DNA of 8,884 nucleotides, from assembly GCA_003249585.1 (NCBI GenBank), contig QKIM01000461.1, positions 1 through 8,884 of the forward strand. The letters run 5' to 3'. Each line of letters begins with the position of its first letter. Within the stretch, counting starts at the first letter, position 1. Positions 1 to 6,411 of the stretch are shown one piece after another. Below the pieces are notes generated by a model. It was not told the DNA's origin and did no database searches. It saw only the letters and a program-made list of their open reading frames with translations. A program made the position numbers and the translations under genes. Source of the stretch: Deltaproteobacteria bacterium. Lineage in GTDB: Bacteria; Myxococcota_A; Polyangia; HGW-17.

Positions 1-390
1 GAGATCCTCCGAGACGGCCAGCACCATCTTTCGATAGCCCTCCATCTCCTTCTCGATCACTTCACCGGGGCGAATGCGGCGGACCTCGGAGAGGCGCTCC
101 ACGTAATACCGGCACTGGGGACTGATCCGCTTCTCGATGGCGGTCAGGTTTTCCGGCGTGATGTCGACGTCGTGGAAGAGGGCAGCGCAGATGGCGTCAC
201 GGTCCATGCCCAGCTCAGCGACGATCCCGGCCACGCTCACGGGGTGGACAATGTAGGGCTCACCAGACTGGCGCCGTTCGGACTTGTGGAAGGCCAGGGC
301 CATGTCCAGGGCGTTTTTGATGGGAGTGGGATCGACACCCTCGAAGTTGTGGCCGAAGTGGCCGAGGACACTGGAGAGATCAGGGGTCAT
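1..390 (-). CDS. RelA/SpoT homologue (bifunctional-type (p)ppGpp synthetase/hydrolase family), N-terminal part only
   Basis: The first 130 codons of a RelA/SpoT homologue run off the left edge; no stop is seen. The family makes or degrades the alarmone (p)ppGpp in the cytoplasm. The visible part is the N-terminal HD hydrolase domain: residues 43-50 read GEPYIVHP, then VAGIVAELGMD (53-63), then AALFHDV (69-75), and later YRKMVLAVSEDL (119-130), which aligns with the usual 'FRKMLLAMAKD' helix. The synthetase, TGS and ACT domains would lie outside the window. The usual HDVVEDT motif is reduced to HDV followed directly by DITPENL, so the catalytic Glu-Asp is missing. The ATG at 390 overlaps the gmk stop (ATGA), and no clear Shine-Dalgarno precedes it, so translation is probably coupled to gmk. 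The family call is firm; whether the protein is RelA-like or SpoT-like cannot be told from this fragment. Confidence 0.88.
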   Translation of the reverse strand, partial: MTPDLSSVLGHFGHNFEGVDPTPIKNALDMALAFHKSERRQSGEPYIVHPVSVAGIVAELGMDRDAICAALFHDVDITPENLTAIEKRISPQCRYYVERLSEVRRIRPGEVIEKEMEGYRKMVLAVSEDL

Positions 391-1004
391 GTGAGCACGG
401 ACGGGTCGAGGGGGCGCAGGGCCACCCGATAGTGACAGGCGCGGTAGATGGTCTCGAACTCCCTGTAGGCTGTCTCCAGATCGTCGTTGACGACGACGAA
501 GTCATAGGAGGGCAGGGCCTTCAGTTCCTTGATGGCGTTTCCCAGACGCACGGCCAGAGTTTTGGGGCTCTCGGTGCCCCGGGCCTCGAGGCGCTCCCTG
601 AGCACCTCCAGGGAGGGGGTCACCACGTAGATGAAGTTGGCCTCGGTGCCGAATTCACGGCGCAGCGCCTCACCACCCTGTACGTCCACGTCCAGGAGGA
701 GTTCGTCCCCCCGTTCCAGCACGGCCATGGCCGCGTCCCGGGAGGTGCCGTACCGGCTGGTGTGGATATGGGCCCACTCCAGAAACTCGCCGGCCTCCAC
801 CATGGCGTCGAAGGTCTCTTCGGAGACGAAATGGTAGTGGACTCCGTCGATTTCCCCCTCCCGCGGAGGCCGCGTGGTGGTGGAGACCGAGAAGGAGAGG
901 GCCGGGTTGGCCGCCATGAGGCGGCGGATAAGGGTGGTCTTGCCGGCTCCGGAGGGGGCCGTGACGACAAAGATCATCTGGCGGTTCATTGAGATTTGAG
1001 TCAC
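387..1004 (-). CDS. gmk: Guanylate kinase
   Basis: This cytoplasmic enzyme phosphorylates GMP to GDP with ATP, an essential step in guanine nucleotide synthesis. Counting from the GTG at 1004, the P-loop APSGAGKT is at residues 16-23. The GMP-binding segment STTTRPPREGEIDG is at 41-54, followed by HYHFV. EFLEWA, YGTSRD and LLLDVDVQGG lie at 73-78, 85-90 and 102-111, and the lid-type RGTES is at 142-146. The length (205 aa) is normal. The GTG start overlaps the yicC stop (GTGA). An ATG at 989 gives a 200-residue protein whose P-loop position matches the E. coli enzyme and may be the true start: the GGAG at 1004-1007 lies 14 bases from that ATG but is too close to the GTG. It is the middle gene of the yicC-gmk-rsh operon and supplies the GDP from which (p)ppGpp can be made. 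Confidence 0.97.
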   Translation of the reverse strand: MTQISMNRQMIFVVTAPSGAGKTTLIRRLMAANPALSFSVSTTTRPPREGEIDGVHYHFVSEETFDAMVEAGEFLEWAHIHTSRYGTSRDAAMAVLERGDELLLDVDVQGGEALRREFGTEANFIYVVTPSLEVLRERLEARGTESPKTLAVRLGNAIKELKALPSYDFVVVNDDLETAYREFETIYRACHYRVALRPLDPSVLT

Positions 1005-1852
1005 TCCATGTTCGCAGAGAGCTCACGGAGCCGCTCCACGTCGTTCTTCATGGCCACGCCCAGGGTGGAGATGGTCAGGTCCTGGGTCTTGGAGCCGATG
1101 GTGTTGGTCTCGCGGAGGATCTCCTGGCACAGGAACTCCATGTTCCTCCCCGCCGGACCGTCCTTGGCGAGCAGCTCGCCGAAGCTGGCGAGGTGCCCCC
1201 TCAGGCGGGCGAGCTCCTCGTTGATGTCGGCCCGCTCGATGAGCAGCGCGACCTCGCGTTCGAGGGCGATGCGGTCCATGTCCGAAGAAACGAGGTGGGC
1301 GAGTTTGGTGTTGAAGCGTTCACGAAACCGGTCGCCCTCGCCGGCGGCACGTGCTTCGATCTCGCCCGTTCGGTCGGTCATGGCGGTGAGGAGGCGCTCC
1401 ATCTCGGAGGTCATCACGGCGCCCTCGGCGGCGCGGGTGGAGCGGACGGTCTCCATGAGCCCGTCGAGGGCATCGAGGAGGGCACGCCGGGTGTCGTCGT
1501 CGAGACCTCGGGGTTCGCCCCGCTCCATGCTCCTGGTGATCCGCAAAAGCAGGAGGTCCGTGAGCCCGGGAGTCTGTCCCGGGAAGCGGGCGGTCAGGGC
1601 GTCGAGCTCTTCCGAGAGGGAGTCTGCGCCGCCGCCGAGGCTCCGGGCCTCCAGCGAGAGGTCCAGCCGCCCTCGGGAGAAGCCCTTGTCCAGGGCCGTG
1701 CGCAGGGCATACTCCAGCGCGCCGTCGCCTACGGCGGTCTTGACCCGGACGTCCTTGTACCGGGAGTTGAGTGTGCGCAACTCCATGGTGTAGGTGGTGT
1801 CGACGCGTCTTACGGTGATGCTCCCGAAGCCCGTCATGCTGCTCGGTGCCAT
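1001..1852 (-). CDS. yicC: YicC family endoribonuclease
   Basis: This is a YicC-like protein of 283 residues, close to the family's usual 285-295. Family members are reported to be metal-dependent endoribonucleases acting in RNA turnover in the cytoplasm. The N-terminal YicC domain shows MTGFG at 6-10 and ELRTLNSRYKDV at 24-35. The C-terminal DUF1732 region shows ERADINEELARL at 206-217 and the strongly conserved stretch around GRNMEFLCQEI, RETNTIGSK and QDLTIS (235-262). The start is supported by GGGAGG (1858-1863) 5 bases upstream of the ATG; an internal ATG at 1837 would begin at MTGFG but has weaker support. It is the first gene of a minus-strand operon and is divergent from the membrane protein gene at 1942. 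Confidence 0.95.
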   Translation of the reverse strand: MAPSSMTGFGSITVRRVDTTYTMELRTLNSRYKDVRVKTAVGDGALEYALRTALDKGFSRGRLDLSLEARSLGGGADSLSEELDALTARFPGQTPGLTDLLLLRITRSMERGEPRGLDDDTRRALLDALDGLMETVRSTRAAEGAVMTSEMERLLTAMTDRTGEIEARAAGEGDRFRERFNTKLAHLVSSDMDRIALEREVALLIERADINEELARLRGHLASFGELLAKDGPAGRNMEFLCQEILRETNTIGSKTQDLTISTLGVAMKNDVERLRELSANME

Positions 1853-1941
1853 GGCTTCCTCCCTTTGGAAATTCCATGTAGCATTAAAATAGGTCGCTGG
1901 GAACCCTTTACACCTTTGGCGGGGATGATTAGAAACGGACT
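1853..1941. promoter_or_regulatory. Divergent intergenic region with candidate promoters for yicC and the rhomboid-like gene
   Basis: Plus strand: TTTACA (1907-1912, 5 of 6 to the -35 consensus), a 17-base spacer and TAGAAA (1930-1935, 4 of 6 to the -10) would place the transcript start at about 1942, the A of the ATG. No Shine-Dalgarno precedes that ATG, so a leaderless mRNA is possible. Minus strand: an AT-rich patch gives TATTTT (1886-1891) as a possible -10 for yicC, with only a poor -35 (GTGTAA). Both are matches by eye only. Confidence 0.4.
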
Positions 1942-2643
1942 ATGGATTTCGTCTATCGCGCCCACATCCAGCTCGCCGGGACCAGGCCACGCCGCCTGGG
2001 GCTGTTTTTCGTCATCGCCTGGGCGGTCTTTCTGGCCGTGGCGGTCTTTGCTCCTTCCCTGCTGACGCATCTCGCCTGGATCCCCTCCGAGCGCTGGCTC
2101 GCCGTGCCCGGACCGCTTTTCACCCCCTTCGTGTGGGGCACCGAGGCCCATGTCAATGTGGTGGGACTGATCCTCTCCACCATCTCCCTGTGGGTCTTCG
2201 GCGGGCGTCTTCACAATCGTCTGGGGACGCCGCGGCTCACGGGCTTTTTGATAATGGGGCTCGTCCCGGCCCTGGTCACCTGGGTGCTCCTCTCCCTTCG
2301 GTTTCGCACCGGGGTGGTGATGCTGGGCCCCGCTCTGGCGGTCATGGTCCTGCTCGCCACGGCCAAGGTGAGCGATGACCTCCCGATCCTGTACAAGAAC
2401 TACCTTGTGGGCAACACCCGCTACCTCGCCTACGGAGCCTACGGGATCACGGGGGTCGGTCTTCTCGTCAGCCTGACGAGCGCCACCGAGGCCACCCTCT
2501 TCGCCTCCATGGCGGCGTCCCTGGTAGGTGTCCACTTCTTCTTCGACCGGCGGTTTCCCGCCACCATCTTCGCACGGCTCTCTCCATCCCGACGTCGGCC
2601 CAAGCTGTGGGGCATGCGCGGTGGACGGTGGGGGCAGCACTGA
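1942..2643 (+). CDS. Rhomboid-like polytopic membrane protein lacking protease residues
   Basis: This is a 233-residue inner-membrane protein with about six hydrophobic segments, near residues 19-40, 71-89, 99-118, 124-141, 161-178 and 184-202, and a basic cytoplasmic-type tail (203-230, rich in Arg). The layout resembles the rhomboid core: FVWGTEAHVN at the start of the second helix, FGGRLHNRLGT (86-96) like the rhomboid 'GGxxExxxG' loop, and LGPALAVMVLLATA where rhomboids carry GASGAxxGLLGAYA. The serine of the GxSG motif would be Ala131, and the usual His and Asn of helix 2 and His of helix 6 are not at the matching places, so it is probably not a protease. The function is unknown; a derlin- or iRhom-like client-binding role is only a guess. 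The ATG at 1942 is fixed by an in-frame TAG at 1930-1932. The next gene begins 12 bases downstream. Confidence 0.7.
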   Translation: MDFVYRAHIQLAGTRPRRLGLFFVIAWAVFLAVAVFAPSLLTHLAWIPSERWLAVPGPLFTPFVWGTEAHVNVVGLILSTISLWVFGGRLHNRLGTPRLTGFLIMGLVPALVTWVLLSLRFRTGVVMLGPALAVMVLLATAKVSDDLPILYKNYLVGNTRYLAYGAYGITGVGLLVSLTSATEATLFASMAASLVGVHFFFDRRFPATIFARLSPSRRRPKLWGMRGGRWGQH

Positions 2644-2655
2644 CAGGAGGGTTTC

Positions 2656-3072
2656 GTGAAGTCCTACACCAAAGAGCTCTGGTTCAACACGCCCGAGCGT
2701 GTTTCTTTTATTAACATCACTTCCGAGATCGAGCGGGGACTCGCCGAGAGTGGGATCCAGGAGGGGCTGTGTCTGGTCAACGCCATGCACATCACCGCCT
2801 CGGTCTTCATCAACGACGACGAGTCCGGACTCCACGCCGACTACCGTGAGTGGCTGGAGAAGCTCGCACCCCACGATCCCTCGCTGTACAGGCACAACCG
2901 GACGGGTGAGGACAACGGCGACGCCCATCACAAACGGCAGATCATGGGACGGGAGGTGGTCGTGGCCGTCACCGGCGGGCGACTCCACTTCGGACCCTGG
3001 GAGCAGATCTTTTACGGTGAGTTCGACGGGCGCCGCCGCAAGCGGGTGCTCCTGAAGATCATAGGCGAGTAG
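2656..3072 (+). CDS. yjbQ: YjbQ/UPF0047 family protein (secondary thiamine-phosphate synthase-type enzyme)
   Basis: This is a full-length (138 aa) member of the UPF0047/YjbQ family, a small trimeric cytoplasmic enzyme fold. Some members show weak thiamine-phosphate synthase activity, but the true role is unsettled. Conserved blocks are present in order: INITSEIE at 19-26, [15 protein letters not shown] at 42-56, [18 protein letters not shown] at 84-101 with the putative metal-binding or catalytic histidines 91 and 92, and [18 protein letters not shown] at 108-125, ending in LLKIIGE. The start is GTG, supported by AGGAGG at 2645-2650, five bases upstream; no better ATG is available. It follows the rhomboid-like gene by 12 bases and is probably co-transcribed with it. 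Confidence 0.93.
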   Translation: MKSYTKELWFNTPERVSFINITSEIERGLAESGIQEGLCLVNAMHITASVFINDDESGLHADYREWLEKLAPHDPSLYRHNRTGEDNGDAHHKRQIMGREVVVAVTGGRLHFGPWEQIFYGEFDGRRRKRVLLKIIGE

Positions 3073-3081
3073 AAAACTCGC
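3065..3081 (+). repeat. Small hairpin across the yjbQ stop codon
   Basis: GCGAGT (3065-3070) and ACTCGC (3076-3081) are perfect 6-base inverted arms around an AGAAA loop, overlapping the TAG stop at 3070-3072. No run of T follows, so an intrinsic terminator is only a weak possibility; it may simply stabilise the mRNA end. Confidence 0.35.
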
Positions 3082-3132
3082 GCCCGCACAGTGAAAATCA
3101 GAGGGAGTTCCGGGCCCGAAGACAACTATTTT

Positions 3133-3161
3133 CTGGCATTCCCACCATTTGGAGATATAAA
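3133..3161 (+). promoter_or_regulatory. Candidate sigma-70-type promoter for the first surface lipoprotein
   Basis: CTGGCA (3133-3138) and TATAAA (3156-3161) are separated by 17 bases, with an A-run directly after. Transcription would start near 3168 and leave a leader of about 50 bases. That leader holds a small hairpin, GGGTGC/GCGCCC with a TAA loop (3187-3201, one G-T pair), ahead of the Shine-Dalgarno AAGGAG (3202-3207). Matches were made by eye only. Confidence 0.5.
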
Positions 3162-3216
3162 AAAGCAGGGTTACCCCACCACCGCCGGGTGCTAAGCGCC
3201 CAAGGAGCCAATCACC

Positions 3217-4632
3217 ATGCGCATTCTCACCGTCCTCTCCGTCCTTCTGCTTCTGATGGCCTGCAACAAGCCCAGCGACGACTCGAACAACACCGGATGG
3301 AACAATACGTCGGAAACCGAGATCTGTGACGACGGCCTCGACAACGACGGCGACGGTGTGGCCGACTGCGGCGACTCCGACTGCTGGGGCAACCCCGTCT
3401 GTGACGTGGCGAACAACGGTAACAACACCAACAACACCGTCGTGGACCTGTTCACCATCCGCGGAAAGGTGTGGGCCCCCGGGGCCGATGACGCCAACAC
3501 CCACCCGGAGAACATCATGCCCATCCCCGGCGCGCTGGTGGCGGCCTTTTTAACCGATCCCCCCGAGATCCCCTTCTGCAACGAGTGCGTGGATCTCCCC
3601 GCGGGCGTCCGGTACGTGATGTCCGACACCGACGGCAGCTTCGAGCTGGACCTCATCCCCAACACCACCTACAACCTCGTGGTGCAGAAAGGGCACTTCC
3701 GCCGCGTGACCCAGTACACCACGGGTGATCCCCTGGCTGAAGAAGACTTCGAGGCGGGCGCCGGCACCGTCAAGGACAACCGGGTCACCCTCCCCAACAA
3801 GCACGACCCCGCCAACGGGTACACCATGCCCCGCATCCTCGTGGTCAAGGGTTTCTACAACTCCATGGACGACATGTCCTTCGTCTTCGGTTCCCTGGGC
3901 TTCTCCTGGCAGGAAGCCATAGGCCAGGGCAACATCGACGCCGTGGATGAGAGCGGCTCCGAAATCGAGGCCATCATCTCGGATGTCAACCGCCTCAAAG
4001 AATACAACCTCATCATCTTCACCTGCGGCGGCAAGTCCACTTATCTCGCCAACACCACCTACCGCAACAATCTCCGGCAGTACGTCTACGAAGGCGGCAA
4101 GCTCTATGTCGACGACTTTGCCTACGACTGGGCCGAGCAGCCCTTCCCCGAGTTCCTCACCTTTGCCGACAGCAGCGGCGGCACCTGCGCCGGCGGTACC
4201 GTAGCCCCCAGCTCCGTAGGCGAATGCAATCTCTATTCCTCGTACTATCCCGTCGGGACCCCAGGAGATCCCTACCTCGAGCTGTGGCTCAACGTCATCA
4301 ACCCCAGTGGGGACATCCAGCTGGAGCTCGCCTTCGACGTCATCAAGTCCATGGGCTCGGGTATTCAGGGGCTTTGCAACGACGACTCCGACCCCAATTG
4401 CCAGAACGGTATCTATACCGCGCCTCCCAAGGTGTGGATGTACGGCGACTGGAGCGGGCACACCATGCAACCAGTGACGGTCTCCTGGAACTACTACTGC
4501 GGCAAGGTGCTCTACACCACCTACCACACCGAAGGTGGCGCCGATGATGGACTGCTTATGCTCCAGGAAAAGATCATGTTCTACCTGATCATGGAGATCA
4601 ACACCTGCACCGCTCCTATCGTGGTCGAGTAA
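3217..4632 (+). CDS. Surface lipoprotein with Asp-rich motif, carboxypeptidase-regulatory-like domain and ThuA/GATase1-like region
   Basis: This is a 471-residue secreted lipoprotein. A short signal peptide ends in lipobox L13-M14-A15-C16; Asn17 after the cysteine does not suggest inner-membrane retention, so outer-membrane placement is likely. Residues 18-34 and 64-77 are Asn/Thr-rich linkers. Between them lies ICDDGLDNDGDGVADC plus GDSDC (36-56), an Asp-rich, probably calcium-binding motif frequent in Myxococcota lipoproteins. Residues 80-165 resemble a carboxypeptidase regulatory-like beta-sandwich (IRGKVWAPG, PIPGALVAAF, SDTDGSFELDLIPNTTYNLVV). Residues 205-315 look like a Rossmann-type ThuA/GATase1-like half-domain (RILVVKGFYNSMDD, LKEYNLIIFTCGG, LRQYVYEGGKLYVDD). 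The C-terminus (404-464) carries VTVSWNYYCGKVLYTTYHTEGG and LQEKIMFYLIMEINTC. No catalytic residues are obvious. AAGGAG lies 9 bases before the ATG. The precise role is unknown; surface recognition or adhesion is a guess. Confidence 0.85.
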   Translation: MRILTVLSVLLLLMACNKPSDDSNNTGWNNTSETEICDDGLDNDGDGVADCGDSDCWGNPVCDVANNGNNTNNTVVDLFTIRGKVWAPGADDANTHPENIMPIPGALVAAFLTDPPEIPFCNECVDLPAGVRYVMSDTDGSFELDLIPNTTYNLVVQKGHFRRVTQYTTGDPLAEEDFEAGAGTVKDNRVTLPNKHDPANGYTMPRILVVKGFYNSMDDMSFVFGSLGFSWQEAIGQGNIDAVDESGSEIEAIISDVNRLKEYNLIIFTCGGKSTYLANTTYRNNLRQYVYEGGKLYVDDFAYDWAEQPFPEFLTFADSSGGTCAGGTVAPSSVGECNLYSSYYPVGTPGDPYLELWLNVINPSGDIQLELAFDVIKSMGSGIQGLCNDDSDPNCQNGIYTAPPKVWMYGDWSGHTMQPVTVSWNYYCGKVLYTTYHTEGGADDGLLMLQEKIMFYLIMEINTCTAPIVVE

Positions 4633-4738
4633 CCTCCCTCCTCTTTTGCCCTTCCTCCCTTGAAAATCATCGGATTCGCTGTACACTTTGAGAAAATCCC
4701 GCGGGATGACCGTCACCTCCGCTAAAAGGATACTTTTC
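4633..4738 (+). promoter_or_regulatory. Candidate promoter and operator ahead of the RCC1 lipoprotein gene
   Basis: After a pyrimidine-rich stretch, TTGAAA (4660-4665, 5 of 6 to the -35) and TACACT (4682-4687, 4 of 6 to the -10) are 16 bases apart, placing the start near 4694. A perfect 12-base palindrome, ATCCCGCGGGAT (4696-4707), begins right there and is well placed for a repressor or for an RNA 5'-end structure. Confidence 0.5.
4726..4730 (+). promoter_or_regulatory. Shine-Dalgarno that decides the start of the RCC1 lipoprotein
   Basis: AAGGA lies 8 bases upstream of the ATG at 4739. It supports that start over the TTG at 4688, which would put 17 extra residues in front of a complete lipoprotein signal peptide and would begin at the predicted promoter. 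Confidence 0.75.
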
Positions 4739-6379
4739 ATGAAACATCTTTCCTTTTTCGCCCTCGTCCTCCTCGTCTCGTGCACGACCAAGACCGTCCA
4801 GCTCGACCCCTACTGCGGAGACGGGCTCAAAAACCTCGACTGGGAAGAGTGTGACGGGACCGACACGGGGCTCTCCTCCTGCGAGTCTCTGGGGTATTAC
4901 GGAGGACTGCTCCAGTGCAATACCGACTGCACCTTCGATGTCCTGACCTGTGCCGCCCATGGTCGCTGCGGCGACGGTGTGCTCCAGGAGGACGAGGAGT
5001 GCGACGACACCACCTTCCCCGAGGGGCAGGCCACGTGTGTGGATGTGGGCTATACGGGGGGACAGCTCATCTGTACCTCGGACTGTCTCGTGGATGACCG
5101 AAGCTGCGCCACCTGCGGTGACGACGTGTACGATCCCGACGGCGACGAGGACTGCGACGGCGAAGACTTCGGGGATCAGACCTGCATGGACAACGGTTTC
5201 TGGGGCGGGGCACTGCAGTGTGATGAGCTGTGCCAGATCCAGATGAGCGGCTGCAAGGATCTCGCGACGGTTTCCGCGGGATATTTCTTTACCTGCGTCC
5301 TGACCGACACCGCCGAAGTATACTGCACGGGCGCCAACTCCAGCTCTGGCCGGCTGGGGATTGGGTCCACGGAGGCCGTCACCCTGCCCACCTCCACCCT
5401 CGTGACGGATGCCGCCTTCCTCACCATCGGCTGGGAGAACGGCTGCCTTATCGACTCGGCGGGGGAGGCCTCCTGCTGGGGGGCCAACAACGTCGGGCAG
5501 GTGGGTGACGGCAGCGACACCAACCGGCTTTCACCCGTGGCTGTCACGGGCGGTCCGTCGACCTGGAGCGACATCTCATCCGGATACTGGTTTACCTGCG
5601 GAATCGATGAGGAGGGAGCGGGGTACTGCTGGGGGGCCACCCTGGACGGGCGACTGGGCAACAACGAAATGGGATCAGGGAGCTACAACACGCCCCAGCC
5701 CGTCGCCACCACCAACCTCCAGGGTTCCCTCACGATGATTCGGGCGGGCAAGCAGCACGCCTGCGCCCTGGATCTCTACGGGCAGGCCTACTGTTGGGGC
5801 AACAACGTGGGCGGCAAGTGCGGTGCCGGAACCCTCGTCCCCAACTATACGATCCCCAACGCCGTCTCCACGACCCGGGCCTTCTTCGACCTGAGCGTCG
5901 GGGGCAACCACAGCTGCGCCGTGGATGGTCAGGGGGCCGTGTGGTGTTGGGGAGACAACGCCGTTGGGCAGCTGGGCCACGAAGCCACCGTGGGGGATGT
6001 GTCGAGGGACCCCGTCACCGTCGACGGTGTAGGTGGCCTGGTCTTCACCTCGGTGGCCTGCTCGACGACCTTCGAGAGCACGACGGTCTACCCCTCGCAC
6101 ACCTGCGCCCTGGACACCACAGGGAACATCTGGTGCTGGGGCAACGGCGCTTCGGGGCAGCTGGGGAGCGGCACAACCCCCGAATATTCGGTCACGCCCC
6201 TGGAGGTGCTGAGGCCGGCCGGGATCCTCTTCATGTCGGTCACCGCCGGGAGGGATCACACCTGCGCCACAGACAATCTCGGGAAGGTCTGGTGCTGGGG
6301 CTCCAACGAGTACCATCAGATCAGTGACTCCGACGAGATCGCTTTCGCCGAACCGGTATTGATTCCTTCGGCCCGCTAG
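4739..6379 (+). CDS. Cysteine-rich lipoprotein with three six-Cys modules and a seven-repeat RCC1 beta-propeller
   Basis: This is a 546-residue exported lipoprotein. The signal peptide ends in lipobox L12-V13-S14-C15. Three tandem modules of about 47 residues follow (26-71, 77-123, 126-172). Each has six cysteines in the pattern CGDx...EEC or DEDC...C...GGxLxC...C...C and resembles the Myxococcus-type Cys-rich repeats. Residues 178-530 hold seven RCC1-type repeats, enough for one complete seven-bladed propeller. Every repeat carries a C-x9-C pair (186/196, 236/246, 287/297, 342/352, 393/403, 456/466, 509/519), usually ending in CWG and followed by a GQLG-like turn. Two further cysteines (361, 441) lie outside these pairs. 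Repeat 6 has a short insertion before its first cysteine, and repeat 7 has lost the GQLG turn. The many paired cysteines fit an oxidising periplasmic or surface location. Bacterial secreted RCC1 propellers are usually thought to bind ligands or proteins; no enzymatic motif is visible, so the function is open. Confidence 0.9.
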   Translation: MKHLSFFALVLLVSCTTKTVQLDPYCGDGLKNLDWEECDGTDTGLSSCESLGYYGGLLQCNTDCTFDVLTCAAHGRCGDGVLQEDEECDDTTFPEGQATCVDVGYTGGQLICTSDCLVDDRSCATCGDDVYDPDGDEDCDGEDFGDQTCMDNGFWGGALQCDELCQIQMSGCKDLATVSAGYFFTCVLTDTAEVYCTGANSSSGRLGIGSTEAVTLPTSTLVTDAAFLTIGWENGCLIDSAGEASCWGANNVGQVGDGSDTNRLSPVAVTGGPSTWSDISSGYWFTCGIDEEGAGYCWGATLDGRLGNNEMGSGSYNTPQPVATTNLQGSLTMIRAGKQHACALDLYGQAYCWGNNVGGKCGAGTLVPNYTIPNAVSTTRAFFDLSVGGNHSCAVDGQGAVWCWGDNAVGQLGHEATVGDVSRDPVTVDGVGGLVFTSVACSTTFESTTVYPSHTCALDTTGNIWCWGNGASGQLGSGTTPEYSVTPLEVLRPAGILFMSVTAGRDHTCATDNLGKVWCWGSNEYHQISDSDEIAFAEPVLIPSAR

Positions 6380-6387
6380 GGTACAGT
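6359..6387 (+). promoter_or_regulatory. Candidate promoter for the beta-barrel gene inside the end of the RCC1 gene
   Basis: TTGATT (6359-6364) and TACAGT (6382-6387) are 17 bases apart, which would start transcription near 6394 and give a leader of about 18 bases with AAGGA (6401-6405). The -10 resembles that of the preceding gene (TACACT). Cotranscription from upstream is equally possible, since the gap between the two genes is only 32 bases. Confidence 0.4.
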
Positions 6388-6411
6388 GCCCGCCACTTTC
6401 AAGGAACGGTC

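Noticed and set aside
989..2065. Plus-strand open frame of 358 codons
   Set aside because: It is antisense to yicC, which has clear family motifs and a Shine-Dalgarno; the frame is a GC-rich shadow running into the divergent promoter region.
3111..3118. Palindrome CGGGCCCG upstream of the first lipoprotein promoter
   Set aside because: It is only 8 bases, does not extend symmetrically, and is expected by chance in GC-rich DNA.
3134..3152. Sigma-54-like promoter (TGGCA followed by TTG)
   Set aside because: The distance between the GG and the expected GC element does not fit the -24/-12 rule; the sigma-70-type reading with TATAAA is better.
1834..3504. Long minus-strand open frame of 556 codons
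   Set aside because: It lies antisense to the rhomboid-like, yjbQ and lipoprotein genes, is low-complexity (Gly, Val, Pro, His), shows no domain, and spans three well-supported genes and their intergenic regions.
4688..4738. N-terminal extension of the RCC1 lipoprotein from a TTG
   Set aside because: It would add 17 residues before a complete lipoprotein signal peptide, and the TTG lies at the predicted promoter; AAGGA before 4739 supports the shorter form.
3550..4791. Minus-strand open frame of 413 codons
   Set aside because: It is the antisense shadow of the lipoprotein gene: a Val/Gly/Asp-rich translation with no recognisable motif.
5675..6316. Minus-strand open frame of 213 codons
   Set aside because: It is antisense to the RCC1 repeats; its apparent periodicity comes from the repeats on the other strand.
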